From Deltaproteobacteria bacterium (GTDB lineage Bacteria > Desulfobacterota > Syntrophia > Syntrophales > UBA2210), in the NCBI GenBank assembly GCA_019313385.1, contig JAFDBG010000007.1:1-33851 (forward strand): DNA of 33,851 nucleotides, given 5' to 3'. A program made the translations under genes and the position numbers. Below the pieces are notes generated by a model. The model worked only from the letters and a program-made list of their open reading frames with translations. It was not told where the DNA came from and did not search any database. Each line of letters opens with the position of its first letter. Position 1 is the first letter of the stretch. This document shows positions 15,783 to 23,440 of the stretch, in pieces.

Positions 15783-16118
15783 ATGATTAGAACCATAGCG
15801 ATACTGTTTGTCGGTATAGTCTCCATATCCTTCGCGGCTATATTCATAAGATTCTGTGACGATGTGCCGGCGATTATGATAGCCACATACAGGATGTGCG
15901 TTGCGTCCATTATCCTCCTCGTGTTCTCCTGGATAAAAGGAATTTCATTCAGGACCGTGTGCAGGAGGGATCTGCTACTTTCGCTTGCGGGGGGCGTGTT
16001 CCTCGGCCTGCATTTTATATTCTGGACAACGTCCCTGAAATATACATCGGTTGCGAGCAGCGTGGTCATTGTCACCACAAACCCCATATTTTGTGGGCAT
16101 TTATTATTGATGACTTAA
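15783..16118 (+). pseudogene. EamA/DMT-family transporter, truncated
   Basis: Starts at an ATG with a GGAG box 6 bp upstream and encodes four membrane helices of the first EamA repeat: SISFAAIFIRFC, ATYRMCVASIILL, LAGGVFLGLHFIFW and YTSVASSVVIVTTNPIF. Family members normally have two such repeats and about 290 residues. The frame stops after 111 residues, with the match lost right after TTNPIF (about 16090). No second half is found downstream, so the gene is cut by a deletion rather than a point mutation. A half-size single-EamA transporter cannot be excluded, but such proteins end at a helix boundary and this one does not. Confidence 0.8.
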
Positions 16119-16169
16119 AACTTGCGAGTTCCGATGAGTCGGGATGACAAAAGAGGCATTCTGCAAACC

Positions 16170-16643
16170 TTATTCAGCCTTCTTCGGCATTCTTACCATT
16201 AATACTGGTACCTTGCCTCCTCGCAGTACTTTATCGGTGACACTGCCGAAAGCCAATCGGGAAAGACCATGCCGTCCGTGTGTTGACATGGCCACCAGGT
16301 CAGCCCCGACTTCTTTTTCAGCCTTAATAATCTCATTAGCCGAGGAAGTGCCGAAGACCGCCTCACATTTTACAACGACCCCTTTACTCCTCAGACCTTC
16401 ACCGGCTTCATTGAGGTAATCCATTGTCCTTTTCTTTATTTGCTCCAGCTCGCTCTCAATATAGGGAATCTCGACAGCAGCCTCTCCAACAGCGATAGTA
16501 TGAGTCAATGATGTAATTACCTGGAAGAGAACAACTTCTGTCTTCTCTCCCAGTGCCGGTTCAGACACCCTTTCCTCAATGTAGCGCAGGGCCGCTTCGC
16601 CTAATGTAGAGCCATCCAGTGGAATCAATATTTTTTCGGACAT
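16170..16643 (-). CDS. universal stress protein UspA family (1)
   Basis: 157 residues. It starts MSEKILIPLDGS, the first beta strand and nucleotide-proximal Asp of the family. It ends with the ATP-binding pattern GRHGLSRLAFGS (G-2x-G-9x-G-S type) and KVPVLMVR, so an ATP-binding UspA is expected. It carries a loop insertion around residues 45-75. GGGAGG stands 6 bp upstream of the ATG. It is one of two USP genes, of opposite orientation, bordering the decayed liv region. Confidence 0.92.
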   Translation of the reverse strand: MSEKILIPLDGSTLGEAALRYIEERVSEPALGEKTEVVLFQVITSLTHTIAVGEAAVEIPYIESELEQIKKRTMDYLNEAGEGLRSKGVVVKCEAVFGTSSANEIIKAEKEVGADLVAMSTHGRHGLSRLAFGSVTDKVLRGGKVPVLMVRMPKKAE

Positions 16644-16836
16644 AATACACCTCCCTATGCTTCAATGTCCTGTTGCTCAAGCCTCCAAGCTTTATGGGCT
16701 GATCTTCCCCATATTCCGAAGGCCAACAGTAACAGCGGATAGCGCCATATTCAACGGCTCCGGTGTTATTCCTTATTCCATTCTTTTGTCCTGAGTCAGC
16801 GTTCTGCCTACTAAATTCACAGGATGTGTCTGGTTA

Positions 16837-16866
16837 TGATTAAAACACAGTATGTGTAATTGTCAA
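16837..16866 (-). promoter_or_regulatory. candidate promoter and operator of usp (1)
   Basis: On the minus strand TTGACA (16861-16866) is followed after 18 bp by TAATCA (16837-16842). The spacer contains the dyad ACACA-GTA-TGTGT (16845-16857 on the plus strand). It lies about 195 bp upstream of the gene, so the transcript would have a long leader. A guess by eye. Confidence 0.35.
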
Positions 16867-16921
16867 CACCCAAAAATCTTGTTGCAGCGGAAGTTTTCCG
16901 TCAGTGAGGGCGGAGGAGAGA

Positions 16922-17146
16922 TCAACATTTTCCGTGGGTTTTTACGAAAAACCTCGACTTTCCCCCGGGATTGATGGCATGCACGTCATCATATCCGAGA
17001 TAGGCTTCGATCACGTTGGGGTTGTTATAGACCATCTCCGGGCGGCCCTCCGCTATTTTGGCCCCTTCGTCCATCACGATGACCCAGTCGGAAATACCCA
17101 TTACAACATTCATATCGTGCTCTATAAGGAATATGCTGAAATTTTC
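16922..17146 (-). pseudogene. branched-chain amino acid ABC transporter ATPase (LivG/LivF-like), C-terminal scrap
   Basis: The minus strand reads ENFSIFLIEHDMNVVMGISD followed by WVIVMDEGAKIAEGRPEMV and VIEAYLGYDD, the H-loop and C-terminal end of LivG-type ATPases. Walker A, the signature motif and Walker B are absent. The frame enters directly from a different gene fragment at about 17138-17146, so a deletion joined the two. Confidence 0.8.
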
Positions 17147-17469
17147 TTTGCGCCGAATTTTTCGGATGCAACCTTCGCAAAGAATGCTCCCTGCGAATCA
17201 TCACGGCCACAGGTTCGGAAAAAGTAATTGTGCGTGAGACGGACAGCCGTTACACCATAGCCCATGTTAACCTTCTTGAATTTCTCGTAGATATTAGAAG
17301 CTGGTTCACATATAGATGAGCCATAGGTGGACACTGAGGCTATGACATCTTTTTGACCAACCAGTTTCATTGCCGCCAGGGCGCCTGTCTTGGGCTCACC
17401 CGCGTCATCAACCACTCTGAGTTCGACCATGCGGCCTCCGAGAATGCCGATTTTTTTTACTGTCGGCAA
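17122..17469 (-). pseudogene. branched-chain amino acid substrate-binding protein (LivK-like), internal scrap
   Basis: The open frame contains GGRMVELRVVDDAGEPKTGA, then AAMKLVGQKDV, ASNIYEKFKKVNMGYGV and FRTCGRDDSQGAFFAKVASE. This is the N-terminal half of a periplasmic leucine/isoleucine/valine-binding protein, without signal peptide and without the C-terminal two thirds. It runs into livG-like sequence in another frame at about 17140, showing loss of livK 3', livH, livM and livG 5' by deletion, if the ancestral order was the usual one. The first dozen codons (NTGILPTVKK) look unrelated to LivK. Confidence 0.75.
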
Positions 17470-17654
17470 AATGCCTGTATTTTCAAGAGTAGCGAGCGCA
17501 TAAAATCAAAAATTTTCCTTATGTAAATGACAGGAGTTCCATGTGCCGGATTTTTCGCTTGACCGCGAAAGCAATAAGGGGGAGCATATAATTATCTTTT
17601 GCTATATGTAGCTGACCATCTACAAGTCCAGCAATTTTGAAAGGAGGATCTACT

Positions 17655-18086
17655 ATGTTTAAAAAAATACTGTATCCAACCGATTTTTCGGATGAAGCGC
17701 ACAGGGCCCTGGATTTTATTGTTTGTCTGAAGGATGCCGGCGCGAGGGAAGTGATTATACTCCATGTTATCGATAAGGGGAACTTTGACGCCATAGCCAG
17801 ATATGCCACAAAAGACATCTTGGAGATCGAGAGAAATCTGAGAGAAAGGGCAATGGCCGAAATAACACCAATAGAAGAAAAGTTGAAAAAAAAGGGCTTC
17901 AAGGTCAAGGTGATAATCAGCAGGGAGACCCCCTTCATGGAGATACTGAGAGTGGAAGAAAAAGAAAAGGTTTCCGCTATTGTTATCGGCTCTCATGGCA
18001 TGAGTAACATTGCGGAGATGTTTCTCGGGTCTGTTTCGGAAAAGATAATAAGGAAGGCAAAAACACCTGTCCTTGTTATCAGGTAA
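17655..18086 (+). CDS. universal stress protein UspA family (2)
   Basis: 143 residues from the ATG at 17655, set by AAGGAGG at 17641-17647. It opens with MFKKILYPTDFSDEA and ends with the ATP-binding pattern GSHGMSNIAEMFLGS and TPVLVIR. A charged helix (DILEIERNLRERAMAEITPI) is inserted before the core third strand. Only distantly similar to the other USP gene 1 kb away. It is followed by a terminator and then by the displaced tRNA-Glu half that marks the island edge. Confidence 0.92.
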   Translation: MFKKILYPTDFSDEAHRALDFIVCLKDAGAREVIILHVIDKGNFDAIARYATKDILEIERNLRERAMAEITPIEEKLKKKGFKVKVIISRETPFMEILRVEEKEKVSAIVIGSHGMSNIAEMFLGSVSEKIIRKAKTPVLVIR

Positions 18087-18166
18087 CGCAGATAAAATTC
18101 TTAAGGGCTGAAATCGGGGCCTGGGGCTGAATCCAGGGTTGGAAACTGAAAATCAGGCAAAACAAA

Positions 18167-18202
18167 AGGGGTTGCGATTTCCTCACAGCCCCTCTTGTTT
18201 TT
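18167..18202. terminator. terminator at the left island border
   Basis: AGGGGTTG (18167-18174) pairs with CAGCCCCT (18186-18193), preceded by an A-rich run and followed by CTTGTTTTT; it can work in both directions. It would end usp (2) and was probably the original terminator of tRNA-Glu before the island inserted. Confidence 0.7.
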
Positions 18203-18254
18203 ATTATTGGCGTCCCCACGGGGAGTCGAACCCCGGCTGCCGGCGTGAAAAGCC
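18194..18254. repeat. attachment-site repeat (displaced 3' half of tRNA-Glu)
   Basis: 61 bp identical to 22930-22990. It includes the 3' 47 nt of tRNA-Glu (CCA, acceptor 3' strand, T-arm, variable loop and anticodon region on the minus strand, 18208-18254) plus 14 bp of 3' flank. The 5' half of the tRNA is absent here and identity stops abruptly at the anticodon stem. This is the pattern of an att site displaced by site-specific integration into the tRNA 3' end. Confidence 0.93.
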
Positions 18255-18618
18255 AAAAGAAACGCCTTATTCCGCCATTTCATTGACCTTTTAACCATGG
18301 CTAAACCTCTTAAACCCGATCAAGTCCCGACCAGATTCACTGACCAAATATTTCTAATGTTCACCTTGTGTTCTTATGGATTCGGGGATGTTATAAACAA
18401 TCTTGAAGGATCGGGGTAAAATGGGGAGAGTGAATCTGTACTTCACCTGATGCCAGAGAGCATGTTTAATAGATTAGATCCTCTTCCCACTGCTTTGTTC
18501 AGTAACTCGTACGGTATCATAAACCTTCTCAGATGGGAATGAGTTTGCACTTGCAAGGTTGATTCGAACGAAGCTATTTTACTTGAGGTTACATTAAATT
18601 ACGAGGAGGTATTGTAGT
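18255..18618. other. island left end, no gene seen
   Basis: These 364 bp between the displaced att half and the transposase fragment show no credible ORF on either strand and no clear structure. They may include decayed insertion-sequence DNA. Confidence 0.5.
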
Positions 18619-19104
18619 ATGTCAGTATCGGTTCTTGGCAAGGAAATCGAGAAGGTCAGGAAACAGATTGCCGATTTGATTGATCAGGATCCGAACCTGA
18701 GAAACAAGAAAGACCTCCTGACATCCATTCCCGGTATCGGCACAGCAACCATTCCTCACATCCTGGCAGAATTAGATGATCTGGAGAAATTTAATCATGT
18801 GCGTGAACTGGTAGCGTTTATCGGACTCGCACCAAAGGAAACGCTCTCAGTGTCGTCTATTAAAGGCAAGCCCAGATTATGTAAAATCGGACATGCGCGG
18901 CTCAGAAAAGCCCTGTATATGCCGGCCCTGGTATCGATCCAGTGCAATCCTTTGATGATCACTTTTTATAATCGTCTTAAAGAAAAAGGCAAGAATGGGA
19001 AAGTGATTGTCTGTGCGATAATGCGGAAACTGGTCCATCTTATCTTTGGAATCCTGAAATCAGGGAAAAAGTACGATCCAAATTATAAACCAGCTTTCGC
19101 TTGA
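18619..19104 (+). pseudogene. IS110-family transposase, C-terminal domain only
   Basis: 161 residues starting at an ATG with GAGGAGG upstream. LLTSIPGIGTATIPHILAEL is the helix-hairpin-helix-like motif of the Transposase_20 (IS116/IS110/IS902) domain. AFIGLAPKE, then KIGHARLRKALYMPALVSI and a C-terminal VIVCAIMRKLVHLIFGIL complete it, and the catalytic Ser region of IS110 enzymes lies in this half. The N-terminal DEDD RuvC-like domain (about 150-180 residues) is missing and an in-frame TAA lies about 10 codons upstream, so it cannot transpose alone. The matching kind of N-terminal fragment lies on the other strand at 22380-22469. Confidence 0.85.
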
Positions 19105-19119
19105 CAAGAACGGTATCTA

Positions 19120-19490
19120 CTAATAAATGATTTCGATCAAAGAGGAATACTGCGGATTACCTTTGGAGGTGTAGTAGAATGAAAAGTTGACCGGGAGCGT
19201 CAGCGATCCAGTGAAACGCTGGGTTATGCATAGCTTCTCCAGTTCCAGTATTCTTCCTCCAGCCAACAACAAAGTGCCTCTACCATGATCAATTGCCGCG
19301 AGGGTTTTCTCTCTTGTCGGCTTCACCAACGGCTTCAACCACCATGTGACACTGTCGTCATTATTATGAATTGCCATATCTATTTCAGTTTCGTTAGCAA
19401 AAAGGGATAAAGGTATTACCAACTCCAGTTTGCGCCACCAACTGGCAAGGTCACAGTATTGGCCATTTGTTTGCCTGTCATATTAGTCCC
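19120..19490 (-). pseudogene. possible broken small gene
   Basis: On the minus strand a start with an AAGGGGG box (near 19483) opens MTGKQMANTVTLPVGGANWSW and stops after 21 codons. A second frame is open across nearly the same stretch and continues as WWRKLELVIPLSLFANETEI to a stop at 19120. One frameshift near 19430 would join the two into about 120 residues. I recognise no family. The 486-bp stretch between the transposase fragment and marR otherwise holds only the marR promoter region. Confidence 0.25.
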
Positions 19491-19526
19491 CCTTTCGCCG
19501 CCAGTTTTCGGTTTGGGCGACGTCAT

Positions 19527-19569
19527 TTGCTAAAATCTGCAAAATATGTTATCGTTCGTGTACGAAACA
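19527..19569 (+). promoter_or_regulatory. marR-abl promoter with MarR-type operator
   Basis: A weak promoter, TTGCTA (19527-19532), 17 bp, TATCGT (19550-19555), is overlapped by the pseudo-palindrome TCGTTCGT-GT-ACGAAACA (19552-19569). Its half-sites match at 6 of 8 positions around a 2-bp spacer, with a core TTCGT/ACGAA. It lies 22 bp before the marR start, a position suited to autorepression of the marR-ablA-ablB operon. Confidence 0.55.
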
Positions 19570-19590
19570 TTCTGGAAGGAAGGATATGAT

Positions 19591-20091
19591 ATGGGGAACC
19601 AGGGCGGTAACGATTACGAATACCGAATTCTCATTGCTTTGCGTCGTGTTATACGGGCTGTTGATATCTATTCCAAAAAATTACATACCGAGTTAGGGAT
19701 TACAACCCCTCAGCTTTTGTGTCTGTACACGGTGGCGAAATCCGAGAGCATGACTCTGACAAATTTGGCTCAGAGAGTAAGTCTCAGTGTCAGCACTGTC
19801 AATGGCATTATCGACCGGCTTGAGGCGAGGCAATATCTGACTCGGAAGAGATCGGTTGCTGATCGGCGCAAAGTCTATCTGGAAATCTCCCTGGCCGGCA
19901 AGGAGATTGTGGCAAGAGCCCCGTCGCTGCTCCAAGATAAATTGGCCGCTGCCTTATCGCGCCTGTCCCAAACCGAGCAGGTGGCAACAACAGAGGCATT
20001 GGAACGGGTTGTAAAACTCATGGAAGTCGAAACTATCGACGCCTCCCCGAATTTGTTTTCCAGTGAATTGCCTACAGACAGTTCACCTTAA
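19591..20091 (+). CDS. MarR-family transcriptional regulator
   Basis: 166 residues from the ATG at 19591, set by GGAAGGAAGGA upstream (an in-frame ATG at 19546 lacks one and lies inside the operator). The winged helix-turn-helix is clear: [20 protein letters not shown], then [20 protein letters not shown] and the wing [20 protein letters not shown] with the conserved DRR. The N- and C-terminal helices form the dimer interface. It sits 29 bp before ablA in the same orientation. MarR-type regulators also precede ectoine genes (EctR) in halotolerant bacteria, so osmotic control of the abl genes is a reasonable inference. Confidence 0.9.
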   Translation: MGNQGGNDYEYRILIALRRVIRAVDIYSKKLHTELGITTPQLLCLYTVAKSESMTLTNLAQRVSLSVSTVNGIIDRLEARQYLTRKRSVADRRKVYLEISLAGKEIVARAPSLLQDKLAAALSRLSQTEQVATTEALERVVKLMEVETIDASPNLFSSELPTDSSP

Positions 20092-20120
20092 GGGCTATAC
20101 AACAAAAGAAAGGATTACCG

Positions 20121-21419
20121 ATGTTAAGTAAAAAACAACAAGCAATACTGAATGAAATTGATGACGGCTCAGTGAGTAAGTGGAATGATTGGAGATGGCA
20201 GATCAAACACTGCGTCAGAGGCCTTGAGACCTTCGAGAAACTTCTCAATATTGAACTTTCAGATGAGTTACGCCGGAATTTCCAGGCGATTATTAAAAAA
20301 TTCCCCATGTCCATAACCCCGTATTATCTCTCCTTGATAAAGACCGATGATTTGGAAAATGATCCGGTCTTCAAGCAGAGTTTTCCCGTTATTAAAGAAC
20401 TGCATGTCCAAAAAAACGAAATGGCGGATCCCCTCCATGAGGACAAGGATAGCCCGGTGCCGGGATTGGTCCACCGGTATCCAGATCGGGTGTTATTTCT
20501 GGTCAGTAATATGTGCGCCATGTATTGTCGACATTGCACCAGAAAACGTCGGGTGGGAGACCGGGACTCCATTCCTGGTCGAGAGGAGATCCTCAAAGGA
20601 ATTGAATATATCCGCCAGACCCCTCAGATCAGAGATGTCCTGTTGAGTGGCGGTGATCCCTTTCTGTTATCGACGGACTATCTGGACTGGATTCTCACCG
20701 AGTTGCAGACCATCGAACATGTGGAGGTGATCCGCATCGGCACCCGGACGCCTGCCGTCCTACCCTCGCGTATCACCGACAACCTGGTGAACATGTTGAA
20801 GAGACATCACCCTATCTGGATCAACACCCATTTCAACCATCCTCGAGAGCTAACAACCTCATCAAGAAGGGCCCTGGCGAAACTGGCTAATGCCGGTATA
20901 CCCCTTGGCAACCAATCGGTTCTTCTCTCCGGGATAAACGATTGCCCTCGGATCATGCGTTCCCTGGTTCATAAGCTGGTGGCCAGTCGGGTGCGGCCAT
21001 ACTATCTCTACCAGTGTGATCTTTCCGAGGGCCTGGGTCATTTCCGGACCCCGGTTGGTAAGGGGATAGAGATTCTCGAAAGCCTCATCGGTCATACCAG
21101 TGGATTTGCCGTGCCCACCTATGTAATTGATGCCCCGGGTGGCGGCGGCAAGGTCCCGGTGATGCCAAACTACCTGATCTCCTGGTCCACCAATAAGGTT
21201 ATTCTCCGGAACTATGAGGGGGTCATCTCCACCTATAAAGAGCCGGATTCATACGAGCCAACCTCCTGTGACAGAGATTGTGACAAATGCGATTTGCAAC
21301 TCTCCCTTGCCGACGCCGATGAGAGCAAGGCAGTGGGGATTGAAAAATTATTGGCTGATTATAGCAATACCATCTCTCTGATTCCCAAGAATAATTCTCG
21401 ACATGAAAGAAGGGATTAA
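20121..21419 (+). CDS. ablA: L-lysine 2,3-aminomutase (beta-lysine forming)
   Basis: 432-residue radical SAM, PLP enzyme. The cluster motif CAMYCRHC (132-139) binds the 4Fe-4S cluster. [15 protein letters not shown] places the PLP lysine at about Lys344, and the C-terminal Cys triplet CDRDCDKC (383-390) resembles the structural zinc site of the clostridial enzyme. It interconverts L-alpha-lysine and L-beta-lysine. With ablB 8 bp downstream the pathway is lysine to beta-lysine to N-epsilon-acetyl-beta-lysine, a compatible solute first known from methanogens. An alternative role in lysine fermentation is less likely because no kamDE or kdd genes are present. AAAGGA precedes the ATG. Confidence 0.95.
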   Translation: MLSKKQQAILNEIDDGSVSKWNDWRWQIKHCVRGLETFEKLLNIELSDELRRNFQAIIKKFPMSITPYYLSLIKTDDLENDPVFKQSFPVIKELHVQKNEMADPLHEDKDSPVPGLVHRYPDRVLFLVSNMCAMYCRHCTRKRRVGDRDSIPGREEILKGIEYIRQTPQIRDVLLSGGDPFLLSTDYLDWILTELQTIEHVEVIRIGTRTPAVLPSRITDNLVNMLKRHHPIWINTHFNHPRELTTSSRRALAKLANAGIPLGNQSVLLSGINDCPRIMRSLVHKLVASRVRPYYLYQCDLSEGLGHFRTPVGKGIEILESLIGHTSGFAVPTYVIDAPGGGGKVPVMPNYLISWSTNKVILRNYEGVISTYKEPDSYEPTSCDRDCDKCDLQLSLADADESKAVGIEKLLADYSNTISLIPKNNSRHERRD

Positions 21420-21427
21420 CAGGCGGT

Positions 21428-22297
21428 ATGACAGAGCAAATTCCAGACCAGGTAACAGAACTTCCCTGCGGGTCGATTATCCAGCATGGGCCGTATAACG
21501 ATAGGATATATCTCATGAAAATAGGGGATAATAGCCCTGACTCCCTGCCGTCAGACCTCATTGATATGGCAAATGTTCATGACTACTCAAAGATCTTTGT
21601 GAAGGTGCCTCTCGATTCTTTGGGACAATTTGTTAGAGAAGGGTATGTTAAGGAGGCCTCGATCCCAGGTTTCTATAATGGCGAAGAAACCGGCGCCTTT
21701 CTGGGGTACTACCTGAGCGAGTCCCGGGCCTCTAAGGAGGATGCCGAGACTCTGGACAGCATCCTCTACCTTGCCTTCGACAAATCGGAAAACGCCCCCG
21801 CCCCCTTGGATGAGGAACGTTTTGCCCTGCGGTCATGTGGGGAAGGCGATGTCGAGGAAATGGCTTCGCTCTACCGGGCCGTTTTTGCAACTTATCCCTT
21901 TCCAATCCATGACCCGTCATACCTGTTGAGCACCATGCAGAGTCATGTGGACTATTTTGGCATCGAACGCAATGGCGAGTTGATTGCCCTTTCCTCTGCG
22001 GAGATGGACCGCTCGGCATTCAACGCGGAAATGACTGACTTTGCCACCATCTCCCAGTGGCGGGGCCATAGTCTGGGGGTATGCTTATTGCGAAGCATGG
22101 AAAAAGAAATCAAGCGAAAAGGGATAAAAACGGCGTATACCATTGCCAGTGCACGGTCTGTCGGCATGAATATCACCTTTGCCAAGCTCGGTTATACGTA
22201 TGGGGGACGATTGATCAATAACACCAACATCTCCGGTGATGTGGAAAGCATGAATATCTGGTACAAGATGATCGCTGTCCCATCGCCCATCCATTAA
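21428..22297 (+). CDS. ablB: beta-lysine N6-acetyltransferase
   Basis: 289 residues. The N-terminal half (about 1-130) has the substrate-side domain of AblB, with HDYSKIFVKVPLDSLGQFV and GFYNGEETGAFLGYYLS. The C-terminal half (about 135-280) is a GNAT domain with TDFATISQWRGHSLGVCLL as the acetyl-CoA loop (R/Q-x-x-G-x-G/A type, here QWRGHSLG) and an AKLGYTYGGRL ending. It acetylates beta-lysine at the epsilon amino group. It is translated right after ablA (8 bp gap) within the same operon. The pairing of these two domains with a lysine aminomutase is diagnostic. Confidence 0.93.
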   Translation: MTEQIPDQVTELPCGSIIQHGPYNDRIYLMKIGDNSPDSLPSDLIDMANVHDYSKIFVKVPLDSLGQFVREGYVKEASIPGFYNGEETGAFLGYYLSESRASKEDAETLDSILYLAFDKSENAPAPLDEERFALRSCGEGDVEEMASLYRAVFATYPFPIHDPSYLLSTMQSHVDYFGIERNGELIALSSAEMDRSAFNAEMTDFATISQWRGHSLGVCLLRSMEKEIKRKGIKTAYTIASARSVGMNITFAKLGYTYGGRLINNTNISGDVESMNIWYKMIAVPSPIH

Positions 22298-22379
22298 TAC
22301 CTGCATCCTCATGGAATCGAACCTGCCGAAATACCCGCAAGAGGATGCCCCTGTCATGAACAAACTAGATTTTACCTAC

Positions 22380-22469
22380 TCAATCCCCTGTTATCCCGCA
22401 GGCATCGAACTTATCCTTGGAAACATCGATTTCGACAAAACCATCAAAGCTACCTTCTAATCCTAACAT
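22380..22469 (-). pseudogene. IS110-family transposase, N-terminal scrap
   Basis: With a GGAGGTG box before its ATG, the minus strand encodes 29 residues including GFVEIDVSKDKFDACGI. This is the start of an IS110-type DEDD domain (GIDVSKDKxD with the first catalytic Asp); the stop comes 12 residues later. It faces the abl genes from the right, whereas the C-terminal fragment at 18619 faces them from the left. The rest of 22298-22603 shows no gene; the part right of the ATG may be IS left-end non-coding DNA. Confidence 0.75.
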
Positions 22470-22603
22470 CGCATCACCTCCAATACTCACATCTTTGCTA
22501 TTAGAATCGCTTCGTCGAACACTGAGATATGTGACGCTATTCTCTGACACCTTTTGCGTAAACTCATCTATGTGAAATATCCGAACTAGGGGAGTGCAGA
22601 GAT

Positions 22604-22843
22604 ATGGATAAGGAAACAGCAATAGCATTGGCACGGTCATATCTGGCGGGTGGAATAGAAATCAAGGAAATCTCCCAGGAAGAAGTTGATCGTCTCACTT
22701 TGTATTTTAGCGGAGACCGTCATGATTACTATTTCTTCTATTTCCGAGGACCGATGGAGGCACTTGGTGTCGGAGGTTCACATTGTGTGGCCGTCTCCAG
22801 GAAAGATGGGAGCGTAAGTGATCTGGGAACGGTTAGTGAATAA
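22604..22843 (+). CDS. small YrhB/Imm35-like protein
   Basis: 79 residues, with AGGGGAG 9 bp before the ATG. Charged N-terminal helix (DKETAIALARSYL), beta-rich middle (YYFFYFRGPMEALGVGG) and an ending VSRKDGSVSDLGT. The KDGSV..LG ending and size resemble YrhB/Imm35-type proteins, some of which are immunity proteins of polymorphic toxins. I see no cognate toxin. It is the last gene of the island before the terminator and tRNA-Glu. Family assignment is tentative. Confidence 0.65.
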   Translation: MDKETAIALARSYLAGGIEIKEISQEEVDRLTLYFSGDRHDYYFFYFRGPMEALGVGGSHCVAVSRKDGSVSDLGTVSE

Positions 22844-22902
22844 GGCGAAAATTAACAAAGTGTGTGGGGTATAGCATGGGGTAACCCAATTCTATAAATT
22901 AA

Positions 22903-22938
22903 CAAGGGGCTACGGTAAACCCGTAACCCCTTGTTTTT
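22903..22938. terminator. bidirectional terminator behind tRNA-Glu
   Basis: CAAGGGG-c-TACGG (22903-22915) pairs with CCGTA-a-CCCCTTG (22921-22933) with one mismatch, followed by TTTTT on the plus strand. It can end both the small gene at 22604 and, on the minus strand, tRNA-Glu. Confidence 0.8.
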
Positions 22939-22990
22939 ATTATTGGCGTCCCCACGGGGAGTCGAACCCCGGCTGCCGGCGTGAAAAGCC
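22930..22990. repeat. attachment-site repeat inside tRNA-Glu
   Basis: Identical over 61 bp to 18194-18254. It comprises the 3' half of the intact tRNA-Glu and 14 bp of flank, and is presumed to have been supplied by the island on integration. Confidence 0.93.
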
Positions 22991-23019
22991 GGTGTCCTAG
23001 GCCACTAGACGATGGGGAC
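22944..23019 (-). tRNA. tRNA-Glu (anticodon TTC)
   Basis: On the minus strand the acceptor GTCCCCA pairs with TGGGGAC, followed by discriminator G and an encoded CCA (22944-22946). The anticodon loop CTTTTCACG in a CCGGC/GCCGG stem gives TTC. The D-arm (GTCTAGTGGCCTAGGAC) and the T-arm (CGGGGTTCGACTCCCCG) are regular. Intact despite its use as an integration site. Confidence 0.97.
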
Positions 23020-23050
23020 GCATTTCGAAGTCATTGAAAATCAACTGCCG

Positions 23051-23080
23051 CTTATATATCCTTATCTGCCACTCTGTCAA
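23051..23080 (-). promoter_or_regulatory. tRNA-Glu promoter
   Basis: On the minus strand TTGACA (23075-23080) is followed after 16 bp by TATATA (23053-23058), or after 18 bp by TATAAG (23051-23056), about 35 bp upstream of the tRNA 5' end. Confidence 0.7.
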
Positions 23081-23153
23081 CAATTAATTGAGCCTTACGT
23101 GTGACCACCTGTCTCTGATGTATGGTGACAAGAGGGTTAGTCCCGCATAGTTG

Positions 23154-23440
23154 TCAATATCGTCTGGCCGTCTCTTCTCCCAGCAGTACCCGCAAAGCCC
23201 CTGTGGCCATTTCATCTTCACCGGGATACACGAAGATGGGAGCCATAAAGCGTGTTCGTTGTTTGATCCACTCTGTCAGCATTGTGGAGTGTACCAGCCC
23301 CCCGGTCAGTATTATATCGTTCACCCTTCCTTTGAGAACTGTGCTCATTGAACCGATCTCCTTGGCTGTCTGATAGGCCATTGCCTGATAGATAACCTCT
23401 GCGGTTATGTCTCCTTTTTTGATCCTTTTCTCTACTTTCC
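23154..23440 (-). pseudogene. butyrate kinase, C-terminal scrap
   Basis: The minus strand reads KKGDITAEVIYQAMAYQTAK, EIGSM, NDIILTGGLVHSTMLTEWIK, then APIFVYPGEDEMATGALRVL to a stop at 23154. This is the final quarter of an ASKHA-fold butyrate or branched-chain carboxylate kinase (LTGGLxHS and PGEDEM are typical). The N-terminal three quarters are missing and the frame joins a phosphotransbutyrylase-like relic at about 23430-23450. Confidence 0.82.

Larger units (their letters stand above)
18255..22990. mobile_element. tRNA-Glu genomic island with marR-ablAB cargo
   Basis: Bounded by perfect 61-bp direct repeats (offset exactly 4,736 bp), one inside intact tRNA-Glu and one a displaced tRNA half. 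The cargo is an IS110 C-terminal fragment, marR, ablA, ablB, an IS110 N-terminal fragment and a small YrhB/Imm35-like gene. No integrase or excisionase is visible, so the element is a defective remnant or was mobilised in trans. The island brings its own terminator behind the restored tRNA (22903-22938), different from the one at the old site. Confidence 0.85.

Noticed and set aside
17559-17592. TTGACC with TATAAT before usp (2)
   Set aside because: The spacer is 22 bp, too long for a sigma-70 promoter.
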